64,000 nt of DNA from Lucinisca nassula. Taxonomy: Eukaryota; Mollusca; Bivalvia; Lucinida; Lucinidae. Within the stretch, counting starts at the first letter, position 1, and every line of letters begins with the position of its first letter. The stretch lies in the NCBI GenBank assembly GCA_963580285.1, contig OY757011.1:203191644-203255643 (forward strand), in the 5' to 3' direction. A model generated the notes under the pieces. It saw only the letters and a list, made by a program, of their open reading frames with translations, did no database searches and had not been told where the DNA came from. Positions 30,964 through 40,929 of the stretch are shown one piece after another. Made by a program: the position numbers and the translations under genes.

Positions 30964-31843
30964 CATTACGATAGTACACCCATGCGTTAAAATGGCGTGT
31001 TATTCCTTTTCAAAAAAATTGTTCGATATTTTTCTTCGTCCTAGTCAAAAAAGAGATTGTGAGTGCTCGTTAGAAACGCCTCAATGAGGTTCTATCGAGT
31101 ACGCACAATCTATGTTATTGAGCAAAATAAATAAAACAAGAGCACCGCATGCGGGTGCCAACGCTCGTCTGCAGTTTCTTTTAGAAAACCAAAGTTCTAA
31201 GTTAAACAAGAGCAATCAAATTGCAAGATGGAGTTATAAAACTTGTAGGGAATGTAGCTCTTGTGATGGTGAGTATGTGTATGAAGTTTCATGAAGGTAG
31301 GCCAAATACTTTTGGAAATATGGTCAAGGTTAAGGTTTTCGGTTAAATTTTCGAAAAATAGGTCAAAGTTCAAAGGTCAAGGTCACAGATCAAAAAGTGT
31401 GGTATCACTGAAAAGGTCTTGTCCCAAGGAACATTCATGTGAAGTTTGAAGGCTCTGTTGTGAATAGTATTAAAATGAGAGCAAAAAATGTGTTTCAGAA
31501 AAAAAATTGGAAAAGGGGAGATAATTCAGCCAAAATCAGCAATGTTGTTATGGTCCTTGGTCAAAATGTAGCTCTTGTGATGATGAGTGTGTGTATGAAG
31601 TTTCATGAGGCTAGGTCTAATACTTTTTAAGTTATAGCCAAGGTTAAGTTTTTTTGGAACGACGACGCCAGACGACGCCAGACGACAACGACAACGCAGA
31701 CGCCGGAGTGATGACAATAGCTCGAAAGTGTTTTTTTTTTTTCAAAAAACAGACGAGCTAATAATGAATACTCCCATAAACCACACGTTTCTCTATATAA
31801 ATTGATTTAAGAGGGGTCTTTATTTTACGAATTTGTTACCCTG
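30964..31843. mobile_element. PalM copy split by a T-element
   Basis: Left part CATTACGATAGTACACCCAT through the hairpin (CGTTAGAAACGCCTCAATGAGG) to AGCAAAATAAATAAAA at 31136. The right part resumes at 31762, TAATGAATACTCCCATAAAC, to about 31843. Sister copies (for example 44113) read AGAAATAAGAAAAATAATGAATAC here without interruption. Confidence 0.8.
31137..31761 (+). mobile_element. T-element, 625 bp, with defined insertion point
   Basis: Starts CAAGAGCACCGCATGCGGGT (hairpin GCACCGCATGCGGGTGC) and CAACGCTCGTCTG; ends ACGACGCCAGACGACAACGA.., a T run, then CAGACGAGCTA. GCTCGTCTG and CAGACGAGC are subterminal inverted repeats. Two internal units share TGTAGCTCTTGTGATGGTGA and GTATGAAGTTTCATGA. 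Comparison with uninterrupted PalM copies puts the junction between A and T with no evident duplication, as for Helitron-type insertion. Confidence 0.8.
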
Positions 31844-31950
31844 ATTCTTAACGATCGGCCCGTGTATCTCTGCGTTTGGGAAATGCCTATATCGAAAATA
31901 TAATCATAAAAAGTTCTTATAGTCTCACGTGATTGTTTTATTCCAATATC

Positions 31951-32250
31951 GGCCCCCGCCCATCGGGGCTTGAAGAATAGATGGGCTGCATGATGCTTCC
32001 AAGCAGAGCTGAAACCGACCCCACACGAGTACTGGTAACCCGCTTAGAGGATCTAAGCCTGCCCAGGCAAAGTGGTGCGAGTCAGACCGTCCATGCTTAT
32101 AAACCCCTAGTAGTTTCAATTGGCGGCAGGGCTTCAGATGTCATTTCATCTCAGTGTTGGAAAAAATTCCCACAAAATTGGAAGCAATGTCTCCAAAATG
32201 AACTTTTACAGTGTTGACGGGGACGTTAAACTTCAAATCAAACAAACACA
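31951..32250 (+). mobile_element. S1 retroposon, near full length
   Basis: CGCCCATCGGGGCTTGAAGA to GACGGGGACGTTAAACTTCA and AAACAAACA. No clear target duplication. Confidence 0.85.
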
Positions 32251-32336
32251 TTTATCTCAACACATAGCGTGTTTGTCTTGTCATTAATAAACGTCTTGTG
32301 TCTCAACTGGAATTAATTTGCAAGTGAAATAACCTA

Positions 32337-32582
32337 GCCTTTAAGATGACACAAAACCTGAACTTGAAAATGTCGTCTGTCTGTATCGTCTGTTGTATCT
32401 TCTTCCAAACTTTTTTTTTTAATATATTATTGCATACAGGCAAACCGTGAGGGCCCTGATTTGACAGCTCCTAGAGCAGCGGTCTGATCTGGATCCACGC
32501 TGTTTGCAACATTGTCTATTAAAGTAAACCGTAAACATCACAGCAGACAACCTGTGTTGTGATTGGCGTCTTAAGGGTAAAG
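32337..32582. mobile_element. HpC element, near full length
   Basis: CTTTAAGATGAC at the left, GATTGGCGTCTTAAGGGTAA at the right; core arms GCAAACCGTGAGGGCCCTGAT and GATCTGGATCCACGCTGTTTG. Confidence 0.75.
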
Positions 32583-32699
32583 ATGACTCAAGATAAGTAT
32601 TTTTTCCGTTTCAAATGTTTCGCATCACTTTGTATTTTAATTTGCGTCTGGAGAAAGAGGAAAACTTTGTGTACTGTACCACACTTGTAGTGGTGCAGA

Positions 32700-32853
32700 A
32701 TATAAGAATCTTATATGGGCGTGAGGGTCGGATGGAAAAATCTTTCGCGGAGGGCACTGTCCGGCATCACGAGGCTTGCCGAGTGATGCCGGACAGTGAT
32801 CCCGAGGGACGCATTTTTCTATCCCCCCCCTCACACCCATATAGGATTCTTTT
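32700..32853. mobile_element. Foldback element, ~150 bp
   Basis: Arms AAGAATCTTATATGGGCGTG and CACCCATATAGGATTCTT; inner arms GCACTGTCCGGCATCAC and GTGATGCCGGACAGTG, with AGGCTTGCCG at the tip. Almost the whole element is one hairpin. A half copy lies at 8005-8088. Confidence 0.85.
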
Positions 32854-33255
32854 TCTTGCATACCTTCCATTTCTTTGCGCGGATTTTTAATGGTTACCGA
32901 CGTCCGCCATATTGTGATGACACTCCAGGAATGTTTAGTGACGTCACGTAACTTGCTGTGACGTCAACCTTAACGACGGCGCATACGAGGTCGTAATCAA
33001 CCAGTGCATTTATCAAGCACGTGATTATATTCGATTTTGGGTCGGAACATAGGGGCAGAACATAAATTTTTATCCCAGGGTAAAATCACGGATTTTCTTG
33101 TCTGGTGTGCAAAAACTGCTTTGCAGAACAGAAATCTTTTTGAAAACATGGGGTAATAACTCTGCTAATCTTGGAAATGCGGGTAAAAATCTAAACGAGT
33201 AATATATAACAGAGATAAGGCATGGGTACCGTCTAGCTCCTGTAAATTCGGAAAT

Positions 33256-33421
33256 GAGTGAGTGAGTGAGTTTAAGTTTTACGTCCCACCAACAGCTAAG
33301 GTCATACGGAGACGGGACCTCGGTTTAAAGACTCATCCGAAAGTCTGGAGAAGCCCGGGATCGATCCTGCGATCCCTGGTTTACAAGGCGAGTAGCGTAA
33401 CCACTGCACCACGGAGGCTTC
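33256..33421 (-). mobile_element. tRNA-headed SINE S3 with 15 bp target duplication
   Basis: On the minus strand: GAAGCCTCCGTGGTGCAGTGG (A-box), GGATCGATCCCGG (B-box region), then TGGTGGGACGTAAAACTTAA and a (CACT)n tail. TGTAAATTCGGAAAT at 33241-33255 and TATAAATTCGGAAAT at 33422-33436 differ at one base. Confidence 0.9.
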
Positions 33422-33511
33422 TATAAATTCGGAAATCATTTTCCTGAAATTTAAACGATTTTTTTTTTCACGATCGTGGAAAAATTTCCAAAAGGTGCAA
33501 ACGGAATGGCA

Positions 33512-33575
33512 AACAGTGTAGCCCCTGATCAGACAGACTGCTCCAGTCTGATCTTGGTCTGCACTGTTTGCTTAG
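33512..33575. mobile_element. HpC core hairpin
   Basis: GCAAACAGTGTAGCCCCTGA and GATCTTGGTCTGCACTGTTTGC. Confidence 0.85.
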
Positions 33576-33792
33576 GCCGAACTGCCCCAATATTTAGGAT
33601 CATTACTGTATTCATAAGAAAAGATCAAGCGATTCTATTCTTGGAATGAGAAAGGCTATCCATGGGGGAAGATACATCTTTTCTATTCTTATATTGCAGA
33701 AGGGTATTCATAAGAGAGGACGTGAGGTATACAACGGTGTACACCACTCTGCCCTGTTAAGGAGATGGTGAATGGCGCTGTATGGTATACAC

Positions 33793-34059
33793 TGACCAGA
33801 ACCAGTCCGTGAAATGAAGACCCCTATACCCCACTTTATATTGAGAAAACGGGGGTTTAGGTGGTATACATTATTTTTCTTATTTGTACTCCAAGAAATA
33901 GGTTGTGGGTACTCGTTAGAACCGCCCCAGGTTCTTACGAGCACCCAAGACCTATGTTTTGAGTATTTATAAGAAAAATATCAGGGATTTTCTTCAGAAA
34001 AGTAGCCACTTTGGAGATTAGAAATATGCACTATGTCGCACGGGTGAGTTATCGAAATG
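33793..34059 (+). mobile_element. PalM copy
   Basis: AACCAGTCCGTGAAATGAAG, TTGTGGGTACTCGTTAGAAC, hairpin shortened to CGCCCCAGGTTCTTACGAGC, end GTGAGTTATCGAAATG. Confidence 0.8.
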
Positions 34060-34076
34060 TTTATAAGGATACATAC

Positions 34077-34160
34077 ATCACGTTAACAAGTCCGGGTTAT
34101 GATCACTACTGTAAACCCCACTTTATGTAGGGAAAACTGGGGTTTAAAGGGTATCCCTTC
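34077..34160 (+). mobile_element. PalM left-end fragment
   Basis: CATCACGTTAACAAGTCCGG then AACCCCACTTTATGTAGGG and AACTGGGGTTTAAAGGGTAT; truncated before the hairpin. Confidence 0.7.
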
Positions 34161-34457
34161 TAGAGAGTATTCATATGTTATGTTAAGACAAGCAATAAGA
34201 AAGTGGTCATAAAATTTCGAGAATATGAAAATATGTTCATTGTAACACATCATTTTTGCACACCATCATGGATACAATCCTATATAATTTTGATCCCCTT
34301 GAACCCATCTTTTAAATTGTAAAACTGGGGGGTTTAAAGAGGTGAACCTTATTTTTCTTATTTCTGCTCTAAAATATAGATTGTTGGTACTCGTTAGAAC
34401 CGCCTCGATGAGGCGGTTCTAATGAGTAACCACAATCTATATTTTGAGCAGAAATAC

Positions 34458-35033
34458 ATGTCAGAACGCGATGATTTTAATTTCGAGATTGTAAATTTTC
34501 CTTTCTTGGATGGTGATGTTACTCGTGCGGCATCCTATGGCGTTTATATTTCCCAATTAATTCGATTTGCCAGAGTGTCTAGTCATGTAACTGTGGTGTA
34601 TTCCTTGCTTCCAAAGGATAACCCTTTATAGAACATATTCAATACTCGTAATAAAATGTTAACTGCTAAACTTCTTAATCTTGGTTATCGGTATCATAAA
34701 CTACGCAAAGGCTTTTCAATATTCTATAGACGTCATTCCTATTTAATTTCAAAATTCAATGTTGGACTTAAATCTCTTCTGCAACAAGCTGTCTCGGAAC
34801 CCGAATTTTATGGTGAATTAGAATATAAGTTCAGAACAATATATAATTGCAATGACTTCAGTACCCAATTTCGTAAAATCATTCTTCGATATAAAACGAT
34901 TTGGTGCAAAATAAATGTTATACGACAGACTGCATGCATGGTAGTTAACCCAATCACGGTTGACAACTTTGCTTCCCTCTTTAATTGCACGCCGGTGGGT
35001 CAGGCCTCAGATTCTATGACGGTTCCAGCGTAA
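34458..35033 (+). pseudogene. LINE-B reverse-transcriptase protein, C-terminal remnant
   Basis: Encodes RDDFNFEIVNFPFLDGDV..SYGVYISQLIRFARVSSHV, then, after a ~50 bp insertion that shifts frame (about 34590-34638), NTRNKMLTAKLLNLGYRYHK..LRKGFS to PVGQASDSMTV before the stop at 35033. I recall this as the C-terminal part of a reverse-transcriptase polyprotein widespread in molluscs; that is from memory, not a search. No catalytic residues are included in the fragment. Confidence 0.7.
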
Positions 35034-35605
35034 AGGCTTACTGAGAATTAGAGAGAAACTAATTTTATGCCACGTGGTTGGTGCCTGATGCTCTGTCTCT
35101 GATTGGGTCCATCGGAGTCAAACTGTTGGTGTTCTTTTGCTCAAGCATTTCAGTGGGGTGTTGCTGTCGAGTCCTCGTCTATGCTTCATCTCTGTGGTCG
35201 ATTGATTTTTGTGTTCACGGAGATGTTGCACTGATGAGATAGGAGGCCTTCATGCGGACTGAACAAATTATTTGTCTAAATCGCGACAGAAGTAAGGGCG
35301 AGGATTGTGGCAACTTAAAATCGATTTAAGCCCCCGAGTGGAATTCGTTTCACTGAACGGTTCTTCAGTCGCGGTTTATTTTTGTATAGCTTGTCTTTGA
35401 GTGTGTGAATCGCTTATACTATTTAGATTTGGATAGCCAATTGGCCATTTTGTGGGAAAGTAACTGTCCTTTTGGCTTTCCTCTAGTGATGTTTCCATTA
35501 GGGTCTAGTTGTTTCATGTTTGTAATTCTTTCCCTTGGTGTCTCTGTGGGGAGCCGTGGTTTAACTGAATCGATTCCTGATCATCGCATTCACTTCTATT
35601 CTTCA
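34458..35605 (+). mobile_element. LINE-B, 5'-truncated copy inside PalM
   Basis: Two parts: a C-terminal coding remnant (34458-35033) and a long 3' region (35034-35605) with TTGGTGCCTGATGCTCTGTC, GTTCACGGAGATGTTGCACT, AAATCGCGACAGAAGTAAGG, TTGGATAGCCAATTGGCCAT and CACTTCTATTC. The 3' region alone recurs at 8345, 10312, 10901, 23478, 58885 and 61325. This copy is what links those orphan repeats to a LINE. Confidence 0.8.
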
Positions 35606-35699
35606 TCTAAAAATGTTCACTTTGGTTGTGGTGGGGGGGGGGGGGGGTAACATTTGCAATGTATTTGAATAGATGTGTTTTGTAATGCTGATTTATTGC

Positions 35700-36011
35700 G
35701 GTAAGGTCTCTGAAGAAACAGAACTGACTACTACTACCTCTGTGTTTTAAAATGTTGTCTACTAGATCCTGCCGATTGTGATGAAGAGACTGGGGTCACT
35801 GATGGAGTGTACTCTGTGATTGATCAGAAGCTTGCATTGTTTGATGCAATGATTTCTATTCTCATGCCCTGGTGGCGTGACACGAGACTGTTAAATCCTT
35901 CATACCGATAACAAAGACTGGCACATAAAAGGAAAACTTAATTCCCGGAAAAGGCACATTAGAATGAAATATGGGCAGTAGGGAGAAATTACAATGACAA
36001 GAAAAACAAAC
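35700..36011. other. No recognised feature
   Basis: Between two PalM copies; no repeat, hairpin or frame I can support. Confidence 0.4.
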
Positions 36012-36290
36012 CGTCACGTGAACAAGTCAGTGAAAAGAACACCCCTTACACCACACTTTGTATAGAGAAAACTTGGGTTTACAGGGGTAAACATTATTTT
36101 TCTCATTTTTACTCCAATACATAGGTTGTGGGTACTCGTTAGAACCGCCTCAATGAGGCGGTTCTAACGAGCACCCACAACCTATGTTTGCTGTATAAAT
36201 AAGAGAAATATCATGGATTTTCATCCGATAAGACGTCATTTAGGAGATGTTAATAAAAGCACTATGTCGCACGGGTGTTTTATCATTATG
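36012..36290 (+). mobile_element. PalM copy, 279 bp, intact hairpin
   Basis: CGTCACGTGAACAAGTCAGT; GGTTGTGGGTACTCGTTAGA with its complement around CGCCTCAATGAGGCG; end GCACGGGTGTTTTATCATTA then TG. The stem is over 40 bp with no mismatch near the tip. Confidence 0.9.
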
Positions 36291-36427
36291 AGAGACAATA
36301 CTTTTGTAATCAGAGCCGGTGCTGTATAAACAGTATACAAGACTTTGTTGTTTACCCCTGTAAGCGTAGACTCTGACACATACGAGTTATAAAGCGAGAA
36401 AAAGAAGATCACTACTAAACGACAAAA

Positions 36428-36702
36428 CTCAGCTAAAATAACACTCGAGCGACATTAGTGCATTTTTCTCATAACCAACCTGGCTATTTCTGTTGAAAAC
36501 CCGTGATATTTTTCTTATTTATACTGCAAACATCGATTGTGGGTGCTCGTTAGAACCGTCTAAAAACGCGGTTCTAACGAGTACCAACAAACTATGGCCA
36601 GGAACAGAAATAAGAAAAATGGTGTATACCCCGTTAACCCCATTTTCTAAATATAAAGTGGAATTTAGGTGGTGTTCATTTCACGGACATATTCATGTCA
36701 TG
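36428..36702 (-). mobile_element. PalM copy, damaged hairpin tip
   Basis: CCCGTGATATTTTTCTTATT, GATTGTGGGTGCTCGTTAGA, tip altered to CCGTCTAAAAACGCGG, right end GTGTTCATTTCACGGACATA. The left terminus is poorly conserved. Confidence 0.75.
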
Positions 36703-37042
36703 TGTTACTTGTGCACGTCCGCCTTTTATGGTAAAAGCTCGCTGTTCATTTATTCAAGAACGAAAAATTGTCAGTTTGTGGCGAAAGAAAGTGCACTGTA
36801 TTTATGTACGTCTGCACAGTGTGAACTGACCGGCTCGAAATAACATACAGTGTTGACCAGGCCGTAATGTTCCAAACAAACAGACAAAAAAAACATATGT
36901 TAGATTGAAATTGCAGTTGTTTAACACACAACAACACATTTTTGTTTTTATACATGCGTATTTACGTTTTATTTAGTGAAATGTCAAGCAACATTAAAAG
37001 AAAAGTCAATATCAAGGTTAATTAAATGCAATTAATGTATTA

Positions 37043-37882
37043 AAATCACCCTGCTGTGCCTAGATATGTATCTACTATGCATGTATATGAATTTCATTTT
37101 TTTTTATTTTAAATTTTATCTCACAGAGACCAGTTAATCAAAACTAACGATGTCGTTAGTTAACGTATTGTTAAAATTTGATCATTTAATATGGCAAATG
37201 TCCCAATATTTTTGCTGAAAAATTTGAGTAGTTTTTACACATCACAAAAACACACCTATATAATTTTGACCCCATTGAACCCCACTTTTATACAGTAAAA
37301 TTGGGGTTTACAGGGGTAAACCTTATTTTTCTTATTTCTGCTCAAAAATATAGATTGTGGGTACTCGTTAGAACCGCCTCGATGAGGCGGTTCTAACGAG
37401 TGCCAACAATCTATATTTTGAGCAGAAATAAGAAAAATATCACAATTTTTCATCTTAAAATTTTCATTTTTCGGCGATAAAGGTGGCAATGTATTTGTAT
37501 AGCCGTGTTTGCGTAATGATATGCCAAAGCTACTCACATTTTTTTAAGAAAAAATATTAGAAGTTCAGATAGTGTACCTGCTAGAGCAGTTAACAAATGG
37601 ATCATTAACGAACTCATTAAGCTAACGATGCTTAGAACAACAGGGTCCCGGTGCTCTATTAGTGACATCTCTCGCTGAGGAAGACTAACTTCCTGTATCG
37701 GAATTATCTATGTAATAGCTGAGGGTTAACGTCCCCGTCAACACCATTTAGGTCATTTTGGAGACGTTGCTTCCAAATTCTTGGGACGTTTACCCACTTA
37801 GAGATGAAATGACATCTCAATCCCTGCCGCCCAATGAAATCAACAGGGCTTATACGCACTGGACGGTCTAATTCGCAACAAC
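37043..37882. repeat. Segmental duplicate, copy 1 (~840 bp)
   Basis: From AATCACCCTGCTGTGCCTAG to GACGGTCTAATTCGCAACAA, closely matching 38702-39541. It contains a 37-kb PalM, GTTAGTTAACGTATTGTTAA, CAGGGTCCCGGTGCTCTATT and the start of an S1 copy. S1 continues past the end of the duplicated part here, so this is the probable donor. Confidence 0.9.
37240..37518 (+). mobile_element. PalM copy, 279 bp
   Basis: CATCACAAAAACACACCTAT to GTATAGCCGTGTTTGCGTAA then TG; perfect tip GTTAGAACCGCCTCGATGAGG. Confidence 0.9.
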
Positions 37883-38002
37883 TTGACTGGGCAGGTTTAG
37901 TCCGTCTAAGCGGTTTACCAGTACTCATGTGCGGTCAGTTTCAGCTCTGCGTGGAAGCATCATGCAGCCCTATCAATTTATCCAAACCCCGATGGGCGGC
38001 TA
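37722..38002 (-). mobile_element. S1 retroposon
   Basis: Minus-strand S1: the head CGCCCATCGGGG is at about 38000; GACGTTAACCCTCAGC at the other end lacks the (CAAA)n tail. Confidence 0.8.
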
Positions 38003-38004
38003 TG

Positions 38005-38256
38005 CATCACGAAAAAACGCCTGAGTAATTTTGACCCCCTCGAGCCCCACTTTTATATAGTAAGACTGGGGTTTACAGGGGAAACCTTATTTTTCTTATT
38101 TCTGCTTAAAAATATAGATTGTGGGTACTCGTTTAAACCGCCTCATCTCATAATTTATTTGTTTGAGCAGAAATACCCACAATGTATATTTGGAGCAGAA
38201 GTAAGAAAAAATATCACCATTTTACAGTGTATTTGTATAGGTGTGTTTTCGTAATG
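38005..38256 (+). mobile_element. PalM copy, tip replaced
   Basis: CATCACGAAAAAACGCCTGA to ATAGGTGTGTTTTCGTAATG. The right half of the tip is replaced by CTCATAATTTATTTG. CTATG immediately precedes and follows the element, a possible short target duplication. Confidence 0.85.
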
Positions 38257-38334
38257 CTATGACATTTCGATAACACACACGAGTGCTAAAATGACGCATT
38301 TCTTATCTCTAGAAATACATGTAGCATGTTCAGA

Positions 38335-38492
38335 TGAAATTGTTTGATAATGTTTTTATTCCGGGTTCAAATATGGATTTGGGTGCTCAATAGAACCACC
38401 TCAATGAGGGGGTTCTAATGAGAACCCAAAGTATATTTTTGTTTGAGCAAAAATTAGAAAAATGATGCATACCCCGATAAACCCACTTTTAT
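38335..38492. mobile_element. PalM fragment, central and right part
   Basis: GGGTGCTCAATAGAACCACC / GGGGGTTCTAATGAGAACCC tip; ATGCATACCCCGATAAACCC beyond. No left terminus. Confidence 0.7.
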
Positions 38493-38897
38493 TGCCCGCG
38501 CCATTCGAAGAAAGGTGGAAGGGCTTATATTATTGCCCCTGTCCGTCCCTTCGTTCATTCGTCCATCCGTCCGTCCGTCAGAACGTCCGTCCGTCCGTTC
38601 GTTCGTCCGTTCGTCCGTCCGTCCGTCCGTCCGTTCGTTCGTTCGTCCGTACGTCCGCCCGCCCACCCGAAACTTAAACGCAATCAACATCTTTCTAATT
38701 TCAAATCACCCTGCTGTGCCTAGATATGTATTAACTATGCACATATGAATTTGCAAACGTTTTATTTTAAATTTTATCTCACAGAGACCAGTTAATCAAA
38801 ACTAACGATGTCGTTAGTTAACGTATTGTTAAAATTTGATCATTTAATATGGCAAATTTCCCAATATTTTTGCTGAAAAATTTGAGTAGTTTTTACA

Positions 38898-39175
38898 CAT
38901 CACGAAAACACACCTATATAATTTTGACCCCTTGAACCACACTTTTATATAGTAAAATTGGGGTCTATAGGGGTAAACCTTATTTTTCTTATTACTGCTC
39001 AAAAATATAGATTGTGGGTACTCTTTAGAACCACCTCGATGAGGCGGTTCTAACGAGTGCCAACAATCTATATTTTGAGCAGAAATAAGAAAAATATCAC
39101 AATTTTTCACTTAAAATTTTCATTTTTTCGGCGATAAAGGTGGCAATGTATTTGTATAGCCGTGTTTGCGTAATG
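38898..39175 (+). mobile_element. PalM copy inside the duplicate
   Basis: CATCACGAAAACACACCTAT to GTATAGCCGTGTTTGCGTAA then TG; the tip has one mismatch (ACCACCTCGATGAGGCGGT). Confidence 0.9.
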
Positions 39176-39380
39176 ATATGCCAAAGCTACTCACATTTTT
39201 TTAAGATAAAAAATATAAGCAGTTTAGATATTGCACCGGCTAGAGCAGTTAACACATGGATCATAAACGAGCTCATTAAACTAACGATGCTTACAACAAC
39301 AGGGTCCCGGTGCTTTATTAGTGACATCTCCCGCTGCGGAAGACTAACTTCCTGTACCGGAATTATCTATGTAATAGCTG

Positions 39381-39541
39381 AGGTTTAACGTCCCCGTCAA
39401 CACCATTTAGGTCATTTTGGAGACGTTGCTTCCAATTCTTGGGACATTTACCCACTTAGAGATGAAATGACTTCTCAATTCCTCCCGCCCAATTAAACCC
39501 AACAGGGCTTATACGCACTGGACGGTCTGATTCGCAACAAC
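39381..39541 (-). mobile_element. S1 fragment inside the duplicate
   Basis: GTTTAACGTCCCCGTCAACA to GATTCGCAACAAC; the S1 head is absent because the duplicate ends here. Confidence 0.85.
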
Positions 39542-40044
39542 AAAACTTAAACACGGTCAATAACTTTCTTATTTCTGGATTATGAAATTACTTGGCAGAA
39601 ATGTTAACCATCATGAGACGATGTATCTTACCCAAGACCCAGGTTGGTACCACCAAGGTCAAGGTCAAGCTTAGCGGTCACGGTGAAGAAAATGTCTTGT
39701 TTTTGTGTCCGGTTATTCTGAATGGGTTTGGATATTACATGGTAGAAATGTAAACCATTATGAGTCGATGTGTCAGTTGGCACGTCCAAGGTCTAGGTCA
39801 TACTTAAGATGTCAAAGGTATAGATGTTTTCTTGTGCCCGCTCAATATCTTTGTTGTACCTGGATTGGTTTGGAAATTTTATTTATCAGAAATGTTAGCC
39901 ATTATGAGACAATTTGTTGCACGCAAGACCCAGGTCTATAACTGCAACGTCATGGTCAGACTTAGTTTTCGAAGGTCAAATACAAACATGAACATATTTT
40001 CAGTCGGGGGCATCCGTGTCCCGTGGACGCATTTCTAGTCTTAA

Positions 40045-40096
40045 AATAAAATGGTGATTACAGAGATGCTCATTTCACAGACTAGTCAACGTGATA
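40045..40096 (+). mobile_element. PalM right terminus at the edge of the 29-bp array
   Basis: AATAAAATGGTGATTACAGAG then ATGCTCATTTCACAGACTAG and TCAACGTGAT aligns with the right end of the PalM at 49490-49530 (ATAAAGTGGGGTTTAGAGGA, ATGTTCATTTCACAGACTTG, TTAACGTAATG). The rest of the PalM is missing. Confidence 0.75.
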
Positions 40097-40927
40097 CTGT
40101 GGTGCAATGACTTGTTAACGTGATACTGTGGTGCAATGCCTTGTTAACGTTATACTGTGGTGCAATGACTTGATAACGTGATACTGTGGTGCAATGACTT
40201 GTTAACGTGTTACTGTGGTGCAATGACTTGATAACGTGATACTGTGGTGCAATGCCTTGTTAACGTGATACTGTGGTGCACAGACTTGTTAACGTGATAC
40301 TGTGGTGTAATGACTTGTTAACGTGTTACTGTGGTGCAATGACTTGTTAACGTGATACTGTGGTGTAATGACTTGTTAACGTGTTACTGTGGTGCAATGA
40401 CTTGTTAACGTGTTACTGTGGTGCAATGACTTGTTAACGTGTTACTGTGGTGCAATGACTTGTTAACGTGATACTGTGGTGCAATGACTTGTTAACGTGA
40501 TACTGTGGTACAATGACTTGTTAACGTGATACTGTGGTGTAATGACTTGTTAACGTGATACTGTGGTACAATGACTTGTTAACGTGTTACTGTGGTGCAA
40601 TGACTTGTTAACGTGATACTGTGGTACAATGACTTGTTAACGTGTTACTGTGGTGCAATGACTTGTTAACGTGTTACTGTGGTGCAATGACTTGTTAACG
40701 TGATACTGTGGTGCAATGACTTGTTAACGTGATACTGTGGTGTAATGACTTGTTAACGTGATACTGTGGTACAATGACTTGTTAACGTGTTACTGTGGTG
40801 CAATGACTTGTTAACGTGATACTGTGGTACAATGATTTGTTAACGTGATACTGTGGTACACAGACTGGTTAACGTGATACTGTGGTACAATGACTTGTTA
40901 ACGTGATACTGTAGTGCAATGACTTGT
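40080..40927 (+). repeat. 29-bp minisatellite, 29 units
   Basis: Unit GACTTGTTAACGTGATACTG followed by TGGTGCAAT, repeated 29 times with no length change (40080 to 40920, plus GACTTGT). Variants are GTGTTACTG for GTGATACTG, and TGTAAT or TACAAT for TGCAAT. One unit has CACAGAC in place of CAATGAC, matching the PalM end. There is no spacer diversity, so it is not a CRISPR array. Confidence 0.97.
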
Positions 40928-40929
40928 CT

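Larger units (their letters stand above)
34264..35687 (+). mobile_element. PalM copy split by LINE-B
   Basis: Left 34264-34457 reaches past the hairpin (GTTAGAACCGCCTCGATGAGG) to GAGCAGAAATA. The right part at about 35606-35687 resumes with TTCATCTAAAAATGTTCAC and ends TTTGCAATGTATTTGAATAG.. TGTAATG. A G run (35633-35647) has grown inside it. About 25 bp of the expected PalM sequence is absent at the junction. Confidence 0.8.
38702..39541. repeat. Segmental duplicate, copy 2
   Basis: Matches 37043-37882 end to end with few differences. It lies inside a tandem-unit element and ends abruptly within S1 (GATTCGCAACAAC), so this is the inserted copy. Confidence 0.9.
38497..40037 (+). mobile_element. 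Tandem-unit element split by the segmental duplicate
   Basis: Left part 38497-38701 has TTATATTATTGCCCCTGTCC and a long CGTCCGTCCGTTCGTTCG tract. The right part 39544-40037 has units with GAAATGTTAACCATCATGAG (near 39601, 39749, 39890) and ends GTCGGGGGCATCCGTGTCCC. AACTTAAACGCAATCAACAT.. (38671) and AACTTAAACACGGTCAATAA.. (39546) are the same ~31 bp on each side of the inserted duplicate. Confidence 0.75.

Noticed and set aside
34422..34631. PalM sequence as the natural start of the LINE-B frame
   Set aside because: The first 12 codons are PalM sequence; the junction at about 34457 is an insertion boundary, so the ATG at 34422 is fortuitous.
36493..36843. 116-codon plus frame as a gene
   Set aside because: Most of it is a PalM translation (FLIYTANIDCG.. 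is repeated in other PalM-derived frames).
38454..38748. RTDGRTDGRT-like repeat proteins
   Set aside because: They come from the CGTCCGTTCG tract of a tandem-unit element, open on both strands.
40080..40927. CRISPR-like regular repeats
   Set aside because: The repeats are head-to-tail with no unique spacers; it is a minisatellite in a eukaryotic sequence.
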